Source: Microbacterium salsuginis (GTDB lineage: Bacteria; Actinomycetota; Actinomycetes; Actinomycetales; Microbacteriaceae). Taken from it: a stretch of DNA of 64,000 nt. Made by a program: the position numbers and the translations under genes. Positions 1 to 9,421 of this stretch are shown here, one piece after another. The notes beneath the pieces were generated by a model. The model saw only the letters and a program-made list of their open reading frames with translations, was not told the origin of the DNA and ran no database searches. Within the stretch, counting starts at the first letter, position 1. Each line of letters starts with the position of its first letter. Location of the stretch: positions 848,296 through 912,295 of the forward strand of contig NZ_JABACI010000004.1 of the NCBI RefSeq assembly GCF_012524205.1, read 5' to 3'.

Positions 1-1
1 G

Positions 2-61
2 ACTCGCCGCGAGCGAGAAGCGGAGCCGGCTGACGTCGTGCTCGAGGTGGCAGAGGCCTGA
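2..61 (+). CDS. possible 3' end of a gene entering from the left
   Basis: An open frame enters the window and stops with TGA at 59-61, giving about 19 residues rich in Glu, Arg and Ala. Nothing in so short a piece identifies a family. It is only called because the frame has the expected G/C third positions and ends 54 bases before the next start. It may equally be non-coding sequence. Confidence 0.3.
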   Translation, partial: TRREREAEPADVVLEVAEA

Positions 62-114
62 TCGGATCCGCCGAGGGATAGCCCTCGTTCGACGAGGCAG
101 CTAGCCTCACGCTC

Positions 115-1011
115 ATGGCACCCATGGGGGACGACGGCATCGAGACCGTGCGGGCGATGCTCGGAGCGAAGGCGCGCCCGGTCGGGTGGCTCGAGCGCAG
201 AGCGCGGATCGCCGAGGTCGGCGGGGCATGGCCGCTCGCCGACGACATCGAGCTCGAGACGGTCGATGCGGGTGGCGTGCCTGCGGAGTGGTCCCGCGCA
301 CCCGGTGTCGGAACGGCGGGGGTGCTGCTGTTCCTGCACGGCGGAGGCTACTGCTCGGGTTCCCTCGCCAGCCACCGGACGATGGCGGCCGAGGCGGGCC
401 GCGCGGCCGGTCTGCCGACCCTGGCGGTGGACTACCGCCTCGCACCGGAGCATCCGTTCCCGGCGGCGACCGACGACGCGGCGACGGCCTGGGAGTGGCT
501 TCTGGCAGAGGGGCACCGGCCGGACGAGATCATCGTCGGCGGCGACAGCGCGGGTGGCGGGTTGAGCCTGGCGCTCTGGCAACGGCTCGTGCGTTCCGGA
601 CGTTCCGGACCCGCGGGGCTGTGGCTCGTGTCGCCGTGGACCGACCTGACCCTCTCGGGGGCGTCCATCGACGACAACGACGCCGTCGATGCCCTCCTGC
701 ACCGCCCGTACCTCGAAGAGCTCGCGACGGCGTACGTGCCGCCGGATGTCGCGCGAGACGATCCCCGGGTGTCGCCGCTGTTCGCCGATCTCGCCGGGCT
801 GCCGCCGACGCTGGTGCACGTGGGCACCGACGAGACACTGCTCGACGACGCCGTCCGGCTGGTCCGGGCCGCGGCCCTCGCCGGGGCGGACGTCCGGTTT
901 CACGTGTTCCCTCGGATGATCCACGCCTTCCCGCTGTGGAACGCCGTGCTGGCAGAGGCGCGTCGCGCGCTCGCCGAGTTCGGGGATTTCGCCCGGGCCC
1001 GACTGCGCTGA
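115..1011 (+). CDS. alpha/beta hydrolase of the hormone-sensitive-lipase type
   Basis: This 298-residue protein is probably a cytoplasmic carboxylesterase acting on short acyl esters. The HSL-family oxyanion-hole motif HGGGY starts at His75. The nucleophile elbow GGDSAGG contains Ser145, and the remaining triad members fit Asp239 (in TDETLLDD) and His270 (in MIHAF). Length is normal for the family. The start ATG at 115 is followed by a second ATG at 124, and either could be used. The gene ends 7 bases before the end of a convergent membrane-protein gene, so it is probably a single transcription unit. The natural substrate cannot be read from the sequence. Confidence 0.9.
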   Translation: MAPMGDDGIETVRAMLGAKARPVGWLERRARIAEVGGAWPLADDIELETVDAGGVPAEWSRAPGVGTAGVLLFLHGGGYCSGSLASHRTMAAEAGRAAGLPTLAVDYRLAPEHPFPAATDDAATAWEWLLAEGHRPDEIIVGGDSAGGGLSLALWQRLVRSGRSGPAGLWLVSPWTDLTLSGASIDDNDAVDALLHRPYLEELATAYVPPDVARDDPRVSPLFADLAGLPPTLVHVGTDETLLDDAVRLVRAAALAGADVRFHVFPRMIHAFPLWNAVLAEARRALAEFGDFARARLR

Positions 1012-1017
1012 GGGCTG

Positions 1018-1749
1018 TCAACCGAGGCCTGAAGTGCCCTTCGTGCCCGCGCCGGCGTCGCGGTCGCGCACCAGCGACGGCAGATGGTGGTCGAGGAAGG
1101 TCAGCACGACCGCGATCATGATGCCGATCACCAGGACGATCGCCGAGTTGCGGACCGACTCGGCGAAGCCGATGGTCGTGACGTCGAGGAACGGATACGG
1201 GTACCACCCGGTGACGGCGCCGTGGATGAACGTGTACACCAGCCACAGCAGCGGCCAGATGAACGCGTAGGCGGTGGTCGACCACGTCATGCGCGGGCGC
1301 GGACCGAAGATGAGCCAGCCGATGAGGGTCGCCCACGGCGAGATGTAGTGGAAGCCGATCGTCGCGACGAGCGCCCATCCCTGCGGGTCGACGAGCGGCG
1401 CGAGGATCGTCTCGTAGACCAGCCCGGTGATGATGATCCCGAGCAGGGCATCGAAGCGCAGCACCCGCCAGAGCTTGCCGTCCCGGAAGATGTTGAGCGC
1501 CAGGGCGATCGACGTGCCGAGCACGAACAGGTTGCTCTGGATCGTGAAGAAGCTGAAGAGGCGCACGAGACGCGTCCCGATCGGGCCGGTCGCGTTCGCG
1601 CCGGAATTGGCGTCCTGGCCGCCGGTCAGGATCAGCACGATCTGGATGACGAGCGCGATCGCGACGACGACCGCGATCGTGCCGAACCAGATTCGGGCGA
1701 CCCGCTCCCGGACATGTGTGGACTCAGTTGTCGCGATCGTCGCGCTCAT
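1018..1749 (-). CDS. Pr6Pr-like integral membrane protein
   Basis: A 243-residue protein with about six hydrophobic segments, the first at residues 20-42, and conserved-looking loops such as FTIQSNL and the YISPWATL stretch. These are typical of the Pr6Pr family of bacterial membrane proteins, which is related to the FAR-17a/AIG1 fold. No biochemical role is established for the bacterial members. The frame extends upstream to a TTG at 1764, but the ATG at 1749 gives a more usual start. It is divergent from the channel/FUSC fusion gene, with a 64-base gap that must hold both promoters. Confidence 0.75.
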   Translation of the reverse strand: MSATIATTESTHVRERVARIWFGTIAVVVAIALVIQIVLILTGGQDANSGANATGPIGTRLVRLFSFFTIQSNLFVLGTSIALALNIFRDGKLWRVLRFDALLGIIITGLVYETILAPLVDPQGWALVATIGFHYISPWATLIGWLIFGPRPRMTWSTTAYAFIWPLLWLVYTFIHGAVTGWYPYPFLDVTTIGFAESVRNSAIVLVIGIMIAVVLTFLDHHLPSLVRDRDAGAGTKGTSGLG

Positions 1750-1813
1750 GGCGTGGCCCCCCAAGGTCGTATGCGCCCGCGCTCATGCTAGTGGCGCCGC
1801 TAGGGTATGCGCC

Positions 1814-4800
1814 ATGGACGTCGTCTGGATCGTCGTCGGGGTGCTGCTGCTGGGTGTCACGCTCCTCGACGCTTTCCTCGCGGTGCTCAACTACGACCAG
1901 TCGGGTGTGTTCGTCGACCGTCTCGTGCGCGGGCAGTGGGTGCTGCTGCGCGCGGTGACCCGGCGGGTGGGACGCCGGTGGCGGCCGCTCGTGCTGCGCC
2001 AGGTCACCGGCATCCTGATCCTCATCACGATCCTGTGGTGGGTCGCAGGAGTCGTCTTCGGGTTCGCGTTCGTCTATCTCGGGGCGATGGGGATCAGCGG
2101 CGCGATCACGACCTCGACCGGCGTCGCCCCGGACTTCCTCGGCGCGCTCTATCTGAGCCTCGGGCAGTTCGCGACGGTCGGCGTGGACAACATCGGACCG
2201 AGCGTCGCCTGGATGAACCTCATCACGGTCGCCGAGGCGATGATGGCCGTGGTGATGCTCTCGTTCATCATCACGTTCCTGGGCAGCGTGTACGGCGTGA
2301 TCCAGTCGCTGCAGTCGCTGTCCGCCAACTTCTTCCGGGCGGGCCGGGGTATCACCGACCCGATCGATTCGCTCACCCCCTTCTTCCTGGACGGACGGTC
2401 GCGCTGGCTCGATGGGCAGCTGGACTCGATCCTCGGATCGCTCAGCGCGTACGCCGACGGCCTGGCACAGAACCGGGCGGCGTACTACTTCCAGAGCGGC
2501 CGCGACCAGTTCTCGCTCCCGTTCTCGCTCTACATGACTTCCGGCGTCATCGGCGCGCTCCGCTGGGGTCTTCCGACGGGGAGCGACCCGTCCACCGAGC
2601 CCGGCGTCGTGCGGCTCACCGACGTGTTCGAGGACTTCCGCGCGCGTCTGGAGCAGGCTCTGCGGCTGTCGCCAGAACCGACTCCCGCGCCGGTCTCGCG
2701 GTCGGAGTTCGACCAGATCGTCGACGCCTTCTCCGGCCCCGGCACGAGCGCGCCCCTCGATCCCTGGGTCGTGCGCTTCCTCACGGTGGATCGGCGCATG
2801 GCCCAGCTGACGCGATCGGATGCCGCGATCGATCGCGCCGATGCGCACGAGCGCTACACGGCCTGGCTGCCGTTCGAGTTCCAGGCGCAGGCGCTGCTGG
2901 CGGCGGTGGCGCGCGACCTCGACTACCAGCCGATCTACCGCCGGACCGCGGCGGTCGACGGCGGCGCATATGAGCTGCTGCCCGCAGACGTCGCGCCGGC
3001 CGCGCGCGTGCGGGAACCGTCGCCGCGCCGCCGCCTCACGTCGTGGATGAGACGGCGCGCACTGTTCGTCGACCCCGGCTTCGTGCGACTGAGCGGCGCC
3101 GCACGGACCCTCGCGGCGGTCGCCGTCGCCGTCGCCGTCGTCGTCCCTCTCGCGCAGCTGACCGGATCGAAGCCCGTCTACGGGGCCGTGCTCGCGGGGC
3201 TGATCGCGCTGTTCGCGTCTCCCGCCGCGGTCGGCGCGCCTGCGGGCACACGCCGCTGGCTCGGGATCGTCGCGATCGTGCCGACGGCGGCGGGGGTGGC
3301 GCTGGGTTCGCTGCTGCCGCGAGACCCCGTCGTGACGGTGGTCGCGATCGCGCTCGTCGCGGCGGCCGCCGTGTGGCTGCGACGGTACGGCACCCGCGCC
3401 GGCGGTCTCGGGCAGCTCGGGTTCATCGCGTTCTACTTCAGCCTGATGCTGGGGCTCGGCGTCGCGAACCTGTGGGCGGGACTCGTCGCGGCCGGAGTCG
3501 GCCTGGTGTGCAGCTGGGCGGCGAATCTGCTGCCCGGACCCTCGCTGCACCGCCGGCTGAGCAGCGGCATCGCCGCGGTCAGCGAGCGCACCGGGTCGCT
3601 CCTGGGCACGATGCTCGATCTCGTGTCGTCGGGGCGTCACGACCCACGGCTGGTGCGCATCCTGCGGCACGAGCTGGCGTCGCTGCAGGCGGCGGCCGAA
3701 GTGACCGCCGGGCGCCTGGATGGCGCGGTCACTCCCGGACTGCCTGCCGACCGCGCGCTGGCGCTGCGCGTGAGGATCTTCGACGTGCAGCTCGCGGCCG
3801 AGAACCTCGCCGCGCTCGTCCCGGTCGTCGGCGGCGTCGCCCTCACGATCGATCAGCGGGCGACCCTGTCGGGCGAGCTCGCCGACGCGCAGACTCATCT
3901 CGCCTCGTACCTGCCTCGTCCCGGTCGTGACGCGCCTCCGGCCTCGCCGCCTCCGCCTCTGGCCGACGCGCCATCTCCGGCCGGCTGGCCGGTCGACGCC
4001 CGCCGCACCCGTGCGGCGATCGCCGAGCTGCGGGCCGCTGTCGATCGGCTCCACGACGTGGGCCACCACGCGGAGGCCGCCGTCGAAGAGAGCACCGAGT
4101 ATCCGGATGCCGCGGCCGCCGCGGCCGGCGGCGCTCCGACGACCGCGGGCAAGGGGCGGCCGACCGTCGCGTCCGGACGGCTTGCGGTCCAGGCGGGCAT
4201 CTCCACCGGGCTCGCGCTCCTGCTGGGAAGCTTCGTGTCGACGAGCCACCAGTACTGGGCCGCGATGCCGGCGTTCTCGGTGCTGAGCGGTTCGGACGGC
4301 GAGACCAGGACCAAGGCCGTGCAGCGGGTGCTCGCCACGCTCGCCGGCGCGACGGTCGCTTTCGGGCTCGCGATCCTCGCCGGCCATTCCCCGGCCGTCG
4401 CCTTCCCGCTGCTGATCGCGAGCGCCTTCTTCATCGCGTTCCTGCGTCCCATCGCCTCGGTGTGGACGGTGTTCTGGCAGACGATGCTGCTGGCGACGAT
4501 GTACGACGTGCTCGGCACGCTCAGCGTCGAGACCATCCAGGTGCGCGTCGTCGAGACCGCGATCGGCGCGATCGTCGCGGTCGTGGTCTCGGCCGTCATC
4601 CTTCCCACTCGCACCAGGGTCCGGCTGCGTCAGGGCATGGGCGCCGTCGTGGGCGCCGCCCGCTCAGTGGCGGACGAGCTGTTCGCGAAAAGGGCGGACG
4701 GCACACCCGCGCGGGGCGACTCGGGCGTTCGCATCCACGGCGCCGTCCAAGATCTCACCGCCCTCGAGACGCTCGCCCGGCCGGTGCGCCGCAACCCGGG

Positions 4801-5182
4801 CTCGCTGCGCCGCCGCGGCATCGAGGCCCAGCTGACCGCGCTGTGGTCGGTGCTGTACTACGAGCGTCGCGCCTGGGCACAACTGCGGGATCTCGACACC
4901 GATGCGATTGCGGGCGTCGACCTGCCTCGGCTCGCGCTCGCGACGTCCGACAACTTCGCCGCCGTCGAGGCGGTGTTGTCGGGGGAGCTCCCGCTGCGGC
5001 TCCAGCAGGCCGAGCAGCTGGATGTCTCCGGGCCCGGCACCTCGGATGCCGCACGCCGCTGCGTGCTTCTCGTGGTGCGGCTGAATCAGGCGCTGCTGTC
5101 GCTCATCGAGGCCATCCGGCCGGGGACGGTCGCGGCGATGACGACGGCACATCCCGCCTCGCAGGTCGTCGAGTCCAGATGA
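1814..5182 (+). CDS. ion-channel-like module fused to FUSC transporter modules
   Basis: A 1122-residue membrane protein. The N-terminal 170 residues hold four or five hydrophobic segments and a pore-like stretch (FATVGVDN, residues 119-126) placed like the selectivity loop of two-TM potassium channels, although the classical TVGYG is not kept. After a soluble linker, two membrane bundles follow at roughly residues 425-580 and 790-935. They resemble the duplicated FUSC (fusaric acid resistance / aromatic acid exporter) fold, with a soluble helical tail to the C terminus. The open frame continues upstream to 1427, but that part is antisense to the Pr6Pr gene. The ATG at 1814 matches the first membrane segment. 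Transport role is inferred from fold only. Confidence 0.75.
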   Translation: MDVVWIVVGVLLLGVTLLDAFLAVLNYDQSGVFVDRLVRGQWVLLRAVTRRVGRRWRPLVLRQVTGILILITILWWVAGVVFGFAFVYLGAMGISGAITTSTGVAPDFLGALYLSLGQFATVGVDNIGPSVAWMNLITVAEAMMAVVMLSFIITFLGSVYGVIQSLQSLSANFFRAGRGITDPIDSLTPFFLDGRSRWLDGQLDSILGSLSAYADGLAQNRAAYYFQSGRDQFSLPFSLYMTSGVIGALRWGLPTGSDPSTEPGVVRLTDVFEDFRARLEQALRLSPEPTPAPVSRSEFDQIVDAFSGPGTSAPLDPWVVRFLTVDRRMAQLTRSDAAIDRADAHERYTAWLPFEFQAQALLAAVARDLDYQPIYRRTAAVDGGAYELLPADVAPAARVREPSPRRRLTSWMRRRALFVDPGFVRLSGAARTLAAVAVAVAVVVPLAQLTGSKPVYGAVLAGLIALFASPAAVGAPAGTRRWLGIVAIVPTAAGVALGSLLPRDPVVTVVAIALVAAAAVWLRRYGTRAGGLGQLGFIAFYFSLMLGLGVANLWAGLVAAGVGLVCSWAANLLPGPSLHRRLSSGIAAVSERTGSLLGTMLDLVSSGRHDPRLVRILRHELASLQAAAEVTAGRLDGAVTPGLPADRALALRVRIFDVQLAAENLAALVPVVGGVALTIDQRATLSGELADAQTHLASYLPRPGRDAPPASPPPPLADAPSPAGWPVDARRTRAAIAELRAAVDRLHDVGHHAEAAVEESTEYPDAAAAAAGGAPTTAGKGRPTVASGRLAVQAGISTGLALLLGSFVSTSHQYWAAMPAFSVLSGSDGETRTKAVQRVLATLAGATVAFGLAILAGHSPAVAFPLLIASAFFIAFLRPIASVWTVFWQTMLLATMYDVLGTLSVETIQVRVVETAIGAIVAVVVSAVILPTRTRVRLRQGMGAVVGAARSVADELFAKRADGTPARGDSGVRIHGAVQDLTALETLARPVRRNPGSLRRRGIEAQLTALWSVLYYERRAWAQLRDLDTDAIAGVDLPRLALATSDNFAAVEAVLSGELPLRLQQAEQLDVSGPGTSDAARRCVLLVVRLNQALLSLIEAIRPGTVAAMTTAHPASQVVESR

Positions 5183-5213
5183 ACCTGGAAAAAACTTGCG
5201 GTCCATGCCTCGC

Positions 5214-5242
5214 CAGACATGCGACGGCCATGCCAGTATGAC
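5214..5242 (+). promoter_or_regulatory. candidate promoter of the urease operon
   Basis: A CAGACA -35-like box (5214-5219), a 17-base spacer and a TATGAC -10-like box (5237-5242) lie about 50 bases before the ureA start. Each box matches the sigma-70 consensus at four of six positions. A short GTCCCG/CGGGAC stem at 5252-5274 would lie in the leader. I see no convincing GlnR or AmtR box in the 111-base gap, so nitrogen control is unproven. Confidence 0.35.
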
Positions 5243-5293
5243 TCGTGGGGAGTCCCGTTCGGGGTGGCCGGGACCCATGATGCAGGAGTTGAC

Positions 5294-5599
5294 ATGGATC
5301 TGTCTCCGCGCGAGATCGACAAACTGCTCGTCTATCAGGTCGCGGAGCTGGCGCGACGCCGCAGGGATCGCGGCACCAAACTGAACGTCAGCGAAGCGCA
5401 GGCGCTCGTGACCGAGGCGATCCTCGAAGGTGCGCGCGACGGCAAGACCGTCGCGGAGTGCATGGAGCTGGGCAAGACGATCGTCACGGTCGACGAGTGC
5501 ATGGACGGTGTGCGCGAGCGCATCACGCTGCTGCAGGTGGAGGCCACCTTCCCGGACGGCACGAAGCTCGTGTCGTGCCACGACCCCATCGGCGGCTGA
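5294..5599 (+). CDS. ureA: urease subunit gamma
   Basis: A 101-residue protein, the standard length for UreA. It begins [18 protein letters not shown] and carries the conserved [20 protein letters not shown] and TFPDGTKLV regions. It is one of the three structural subunits of cytosolic urease, which hydrolyses urea to ammonia and carbamate. The ATG at 5294 is chosen over upstream in-frame starts because a CAGGAG ribosome-binding site (5283-5288) sits 5 bases before it and the family N terminus starts there. It is first in the urease operon, separated by only 3 bases from the CbiX-like gene rather than joined directly to ureB. Confidence 0.97.
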   Translation: MDLSPREIDKLLVYQVAELARRRRDRGTKLNVSEAQALVTEAILEGARDGKTVAECMELGKTIVTVDECMDGVRERITLLQVEATFPDGTKLVSCHDPIGG

Positions 5600-5602
5600 G
5601 CC

Positions 5603-6466
5603 GTGGGCCCAGCCACCGCCGTGCGCGTGGTCCTCGTCGGCGGGCATGAGAGCTCCGATGGCGCCGACCTCGTCCGGTTCGAAGACGTCGGCGAGCGTGT
5701 GAGCGTGGCGGCGCCCGGCCGCGGACTGCACAACGCCCTCACCGCGTTCCTCGACGACGGCGAGACAGTCGTGGTGCTGCCGATGACCTTCGGCCGCAAC
5801 CCGACGATGGTCGCCGACACCGCGAAGACGCTCAAATGGCTCGCGCCGCGGCATCCGGGTCGTCTCGCGCTCGCGGCGCCGTTCGGACAGCCCGACCATC
5901 TCATCGCCTGGTTGCGCACCGCTGCCAACCGCGCGCGGTCGGTCGACATCGACACCGCGCTGCTGATCGTGGCGCCGCGTTCGAACACGTTCGACGAAGC
6001 CGAGCTGCATCGCATCGCCTACCTGGTCGCTGCGCACGGCGCGCTGCCCGAGGTCGCCGTGGCGATCGCCGACGACGCCGACACGCTGTCGGGTGCGGTG
6101 CAGCGGCTGCGCCGGCTCGGTGCGACGCGCGTCGCCGCGGTTCCCGCCGGCTTCGCAGAGAGCCTGCCGGTGACGGATGCCGAAGACCTCGCTCCGCTCA
6201 TGAGCCACAGCGCCGTCCGGCGCGTGGTCCGCACCCGCGTCGCTGATGCGCTGACCGCGCTCGCCGCGGGGAGCGACGGCATCGACCAGGGCCTTGCCGC
6301 GGACCACGGTCACGGTTACGCGCACTCCCACGCCTTCGAGGAGAGCCAGGGCCACGGCCACTCGCATTCCCATCCGCACCCCCACACCCACGCGGACGGC
6401 GCGGCGCACACCCACGGACATCCGCACGAGCACCACCCGCACGAGCACCACCAGCTTCAGCACTGA
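5603..6466 (+). CDS. CbiX/SirB-like protein with a His-rich tail, inside the urease operon
   Basis: A 287-residue soluble protein. Residues 5-225 look like two half-domains of the CbiX/SirB chelatase fold: the first half has [10 protein letters not shown] and [17 protein letters not shown], the second [16 protein letters not shown]. Residues 234-287 are a His-rich tail with about 20 His in HGH, HSH, HPH and HEHH runs. CbiX-type enzymes insert Co or Ni into sirohydrochlorin. Here one His near the start is kept, but the usual second active-site His position reads Asn in GRNP, so tetrapyrrole chelation is doubtful. Its place between ureA and ureB, plus the tail, suggests nickel storage or delivery to urease. 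The GTG at 5603 is 3 bases after the ureA stop. Confidence 0.8.
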   Translation: MGPATAVRVVLVGGHESSDGADLVRFEDVGERVSVAAPGRGLHNALTAFLDDGETVVVLPMTFGRNPTMVADTAKTLKWLAPRHPGRLALAAPFGQPDHLIAWLRTAANRARSVDIDTALLIVAPRSNTFDEAELHRIAYLVAAHGALPEVAVAIADDADTLSGAVQRLRRLGATRVAAVPAGFAESLPVTDAEDLAPLMSHSAVRRVVRTRVADALTALAAGSDGIDQGLAADHGHGYAHSHAFEESQGHGHSHSHPHPHTHADGAAHTHGHPHEHHPHEHHQLQH

Positions 6467-6491
6467 ACCGGCAGCCGGAAGAAGGAACATC

Positions 6492-6923
6492 ATGGTCAGC
6501 AGAAGGCCGAAGTATCTGCACGGTGACGACGCCATCGAGATCAACCGAGGCCGCGCGTCGGCCACGCTGCGAGTCACGAACACCGGCGACCGGCCGGTGC
6601 AGGTGGGCTCGCACTTCCACTTCTTCGAGGTCAACCCCGCGATGCGGTTCTCACGCGAGCAGGCGTGGGGGATGCATCTCGACATCCCCGCCGGCACGGG
6701 CGTGCGGTTCGAACCGGGCGAGACCAAGGAGGTGACCCTCGTCGACTTCGCCGGCGCACGTCGGGTGGTCGGCTTCAACGGACTGGTCAACGGCGGGCTC
6801 GACTCCGCGCAGACCCGTGCCGCCGCGCTGCGGCTGCTGACCGAGCGGGGCTTCGAGAACGGCGAGCCGACCACAGCGCCGGCCGCAGGAACTGGATCCG
6901 ACACGACGAAGGCGAGCAGCTGA
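6492..6923 (+). CDS. ureB: urease subunit beta
   Basis: A 143-residue protein with the UreB core: a [20 protein letters not shown] stretch around residues 33-52 followed by the [12 protein letters not shown] and [10 protein letters not shown] segments. The ATG at 6492 has a GAAGGA ribosome-binding site 5 bases upstream. The N terminus starts with [12 protein letters not shown] instead of the common MIPGE, and the C terminus adds a low-complexity Thr/Ala/Gly tail of about 20 residues. It ends 1 base before ureC, so the two are translationally coupled. It packs with UreA and UreC in the urease trimer. Confidence 0.95.
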   Translation: MVSRRPKYLHGDDAIEINRGRASATLRVTNTGDRPVQVGSHFHFFEVNPAMRFSREQAWGMHLDIPAGTGVRFEPGETKEVTLVDFAGARRVVGFNGLVNGGLDSAQTRAAALRLLTERGFENGEPTTAPAAGTGSDTTKASS

Positions 6924-6924
6924 A

Positions 6925-8649
6925 ATGGCCGTCATCCCTCGCAAGCAGTACACCGACCTGTTCGGGCCGACAGTCGGCGACAAGGTGCGGCTCGCCGACA
7001 CGAATCTCGTGATCGAGATCGAGAAGGACTACGCGGCCGACAGCTACGGCGACGAGATCGTCTACGGCGGCGGCAAGTCCGCCCGCGACGGCATGGGCGC
7101 CGATCCTCTCGCCAGCCAGACGCAGGGTGCGCTCGACCTCGTCATCACGAACGCCGTGGTGATGGACCCGATCATCGGAATCGTCAAGGCCGACATCGGC
7201 GTCAAGGACGGACTCATCGTCGGCATCGGCAAGTCCGGCAACCCGCAGACCCAGCACGGCGTCGACCCCAGGCTCGTCGTCGGCCCCGGCACCGAGGTCA
7301 TCGCGGGCGAGCACCTGATCGCCACCGCCGGCGCGATGGACCCGCACGTGCACTTCATCTCGCCGCAGCAGGCATACGCCGCGCTGTCGAACGGCATCAC
7401 CACGCTCTTCGGCGGCGGCACCGGTCCGACCGACGGCACGAACGGCACCACGTGCACGCCGGGGGCATGGAACATCCACCGGATGCTGCAGGCCTGGGAC
7501 GAGCTGCCGGTCAACGTCGGCATCCACGGCAAGGGCAACGGATCGCTCCCGCAGGCGCTGATCGAGCAGATCGAAGCAGGCGCCGGTGGGCTCAAGGTGC
7601 ACGAGGACTGGGGGAGCACGCCGGCCGCGCTCGACCAGGCGTTGCGCGTCGCCGACGAGTATGACGTCCAGGTCGCGATCCACACCGACAGCCTCAACGA
7701 GGCCGGCTTCGTCGAAGACACCATCTCGGCGATCGACGGTCGCACGATCCACACGTTCCATACCGAGGGCGCGGGCGGCGGGCACGCGCCCGACATCATC
7801 AAGATGGCCGGGCAGAGCAACGTGCTGCCCTCGTCGACCAACCCCACCCTGCCGTACACCGTCAATTCCATCGACGAGCTGCTCGACATGGTGATGGTGT
7901 GCCACCACCTGTCATACGACAGTCCAGAAGACGTCGCGTTCGCCGACTCGCGCGTGCGCGCCGAGACCATCTCTGCCGAGACCGTGCTGCACGACCTCGG
8001 CATCATCTCGATGTTCTCGTCGGACTCGCAGGCCATGGGACGCATCGGCGAGTCCGTCACCCGCGCCTTCCAGACCGCGCACCACTGCAAGGACAAGCGC
8101 GGCAAGCTGCCCGAGGACGCGGAGGGCAACGACAACTTCCGGGTGCTGCGCTACCTCGCCAAGGTCACGATCAACCCCGCGATCACACACGGGATCTCGG
8201 ACTACGTCGGCTCGCTCGAACCGGGCAAGATGGCCGACATCGTGCTGTGGCCGATCGACACGTTCGGCGCCAAGCCGAAGATGGTGATCAAGGGCGGGCT
8301 CATCAACTGGGCGCTCATGGGCGATCCGAACGCATCGCTGCCGACGCCGCAGCCGGTGTACTTCCGGCCGATGTTCGGCGCGCTCGGTCAGACGCTGCAC
8401 CAGACGCGCGCGACGTTCGTCTCGAAGGCCTCGATCCAGAAGGGCGTGCCCGAGCAGCTGGGGCTGAAGAGCCGCATCCTGCCGGTGACCGGAACCCGCT
8501 CGATCGGCAAGGACGACATGGTCCGCAACAGCGCCGCGCCGGTCATCGAGGTCGATCCCGAGACGTACAAGGTCACCGTCGACGGAGAGCCCGCTCACAT
8601 CGAGCCGGCCCAGTCGCTGCCGCTGACGCAGCTGTTCTACCTGGTCTGA
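6925..8649 (+). CDS. ureC: urease subunit alpha, catalytic
   Basis: A 574-residue catalytic subunit of normal length. The nickel ligands are visible: His141 and His143 in DPHVHF, the lysine to be carbamylated Lys224 in GLKVHEDWG, and Asp367 in SSDSQAMG. The mobile flap motif MVCHHL has Cys326 and His327-328. It hydrolyses urea at a dinuclear nickel centre in the cytoplasm. Activation needs the UreD/F/G chaperones encoded just downstream. The start ATG follows the ureB stop by 1 base and gives the expected N terminus. No key residue is missing, so the enzyme should be functional. Confidence 0.98.
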   Translation: MAVIPRKQYTDLFGPTVGDKVRLADTNLVIEIEKDYAADSYGDEIVYGGGKSARDGMGADPLASQTQGALDLVITNAVVMDPIIGIVKADIGVKDGLIVGIGKSGNPQTQHGVDPRLVVGPGTEVIAGEHLIATAGAMDPHVHFISPQQAYAALSNGITTLFGGGTGPTDGTNGTTCTPGAWNIHRMLQAWDELPVNVGIHGKGNGSLPQALIEQIEAGAGGLKVHEDWGSTPAALDQALRVADEYDVQVAIHTDSLNEAGFVEDTISAIDGRTIHTFHTEGAGGGHAPDIIKMAGQSNVLPSSTNPTLPYTVNSIDELLDMVMVCHHLSYDSPEDVAFADSRVRAETISAETVLHDLGIISMFSSDSQAMGRIGESVTRAFQTAHHCKDKRGKLPEDAEGNDNFRVLRYLAKVTINPAITHGISDYVGSLEPGKMADIVLWPIDTFGAKPKMVIKGGLINWALMGDPNASLPTPQPVYFRPMFGALGQTLHQTRATFVSKASIQKGVPEQLGLKSRILPVTGTRSIGKDDMVRNSAAPVIEVDPETYKVTVDGEPAHIEPAQSLPLTQLFYLV

Positions 8650-8653
8650 CCGC

Positions 8654-9373
8654 ATGACGGCAGCGCACGAGGAGTCGCCGGTCGCCCGGCTGCTGGTGAG
8701 CCTGCAGCTGAGCGACTCGGCGTTCCCGAGCGGCTTCTACACGATGTCGCACGGTCTCGAGGGGTTCCACCAGCAAGGACTGGTCCGCCCAGCCGGCGTC
8801 GGCGACCTGCTCGCGGATCTGCTCACGTCGGCCGTGGGGCCGGGTGATGCCACCGCGCTCGCGCGCGCACACGAAGCGGCCGGCGCGCGGGATTGGGATG
8901 CCGTCGCCGAGGTCGACAGGATCCTGTTCGCGTCGAAGCTCAATGCCGAGCTGCGCGTCGCCAGCACTCGCAGCGGCCGCCAGCTGGCGGACATCGCGAG
9001 CGAGGCGTTCGCGGACGGGCCGGGTGCGGACGACATCGCCGCGTGGGCGAAGCGCGTGAAGGCGAAGGAGTCGCCCGGGTGCCAGCCGGTGGTCACGGCC
9101 GTCTGCTACGCGGCCACGCGCGTGCCGATCGTGGAGGCGGTGGCATCCGACCTCTTCGCGTTCGCGGTGAGCTTCGTCGGAGCCGCGCTGCGACTGCGGC
9201 TCACCGATCACCGAGGGGCGCAGGTGCTGCTGCGCCGCGCGCAGCCCGTCATCGAGACGGTCACGCGGGACGCGATCGCGCGGCCGTTGCGCGACATCGG
9301 CGGTTTCGCCCCCGTCGCCGACATCATGTCGGCGGGCCACGAACGCGCCGAGGCCCGCCTTTTCACCAGCTGA
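8654..9373 (+). CDS. ureF: urease accessory protein UreF
   Basis: A 239-residue all-helical accessory protein. It has the family hallmarks LQLSDSAFPSGFYTMSHGLE near the N terminus and a SPGCQPVV stretch near residue 140. UreF forms a complex with UreD and UreG on apo-urease and gates GTP-dependent nickel insertion. The ATG at 8654 lies 4 bases after the ureC stop. The gap to ureG contains a small GC-rich hairpin. Confidence 0.93.
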   Translation: MTAAHEESPVARLLVSLQLSDSAFPSGFYTMSHGLEGFHQQGLVRPAGVGDLLADLLTSAVGPGDATALARAHEAAGARDWDAVAEVDRILFASKLNAELRVASTRSGRQLADIASEAFADGPGADDIAAWAKRVKAKESPGCQPVVTAVCYAATRVPIVEAVASDLFAFAVSFVGAALRLRLTDHRGAQVLLRRAQPVIETVTRDAIARPLRDIGGFAPVADIMSAGHERAEARLFTS

Positions 9374-9377
9374 TCGG

Positions 9378-9396
9378 CGCCGGCGCACCGCCGGCG
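9378..9396 (+). other. small intercistronic hairpin between ureF and ureG
   Basis: CGCCGGCG, a CAC loop and CGCCGGCG form an 8-bp GC stem in the 48-base gap. There is no T-run, so it is more likely an mRNA-stability or coupling element than a terminator. A role is not shown. Confidence 0.4.
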
Positions 9397-9421
9397 TCCC
9401 TACGAGAGGAAGCATCGCGAC

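Noticed and set aside
1724..4387. Long minus-strand open frame opposite the channel/FUSC gene
   Set aside because: Arg/Asp/Gln-rich composition without any domain. It is a typical high-GC shadow of the well-supported plus-strand gene.
5183..5293. Possible nitrogen-regulator (GlnR/AmtR) box before urease
   Set aside because: Only loose partial matches are seen; none holds both half-sites with correct spacing.
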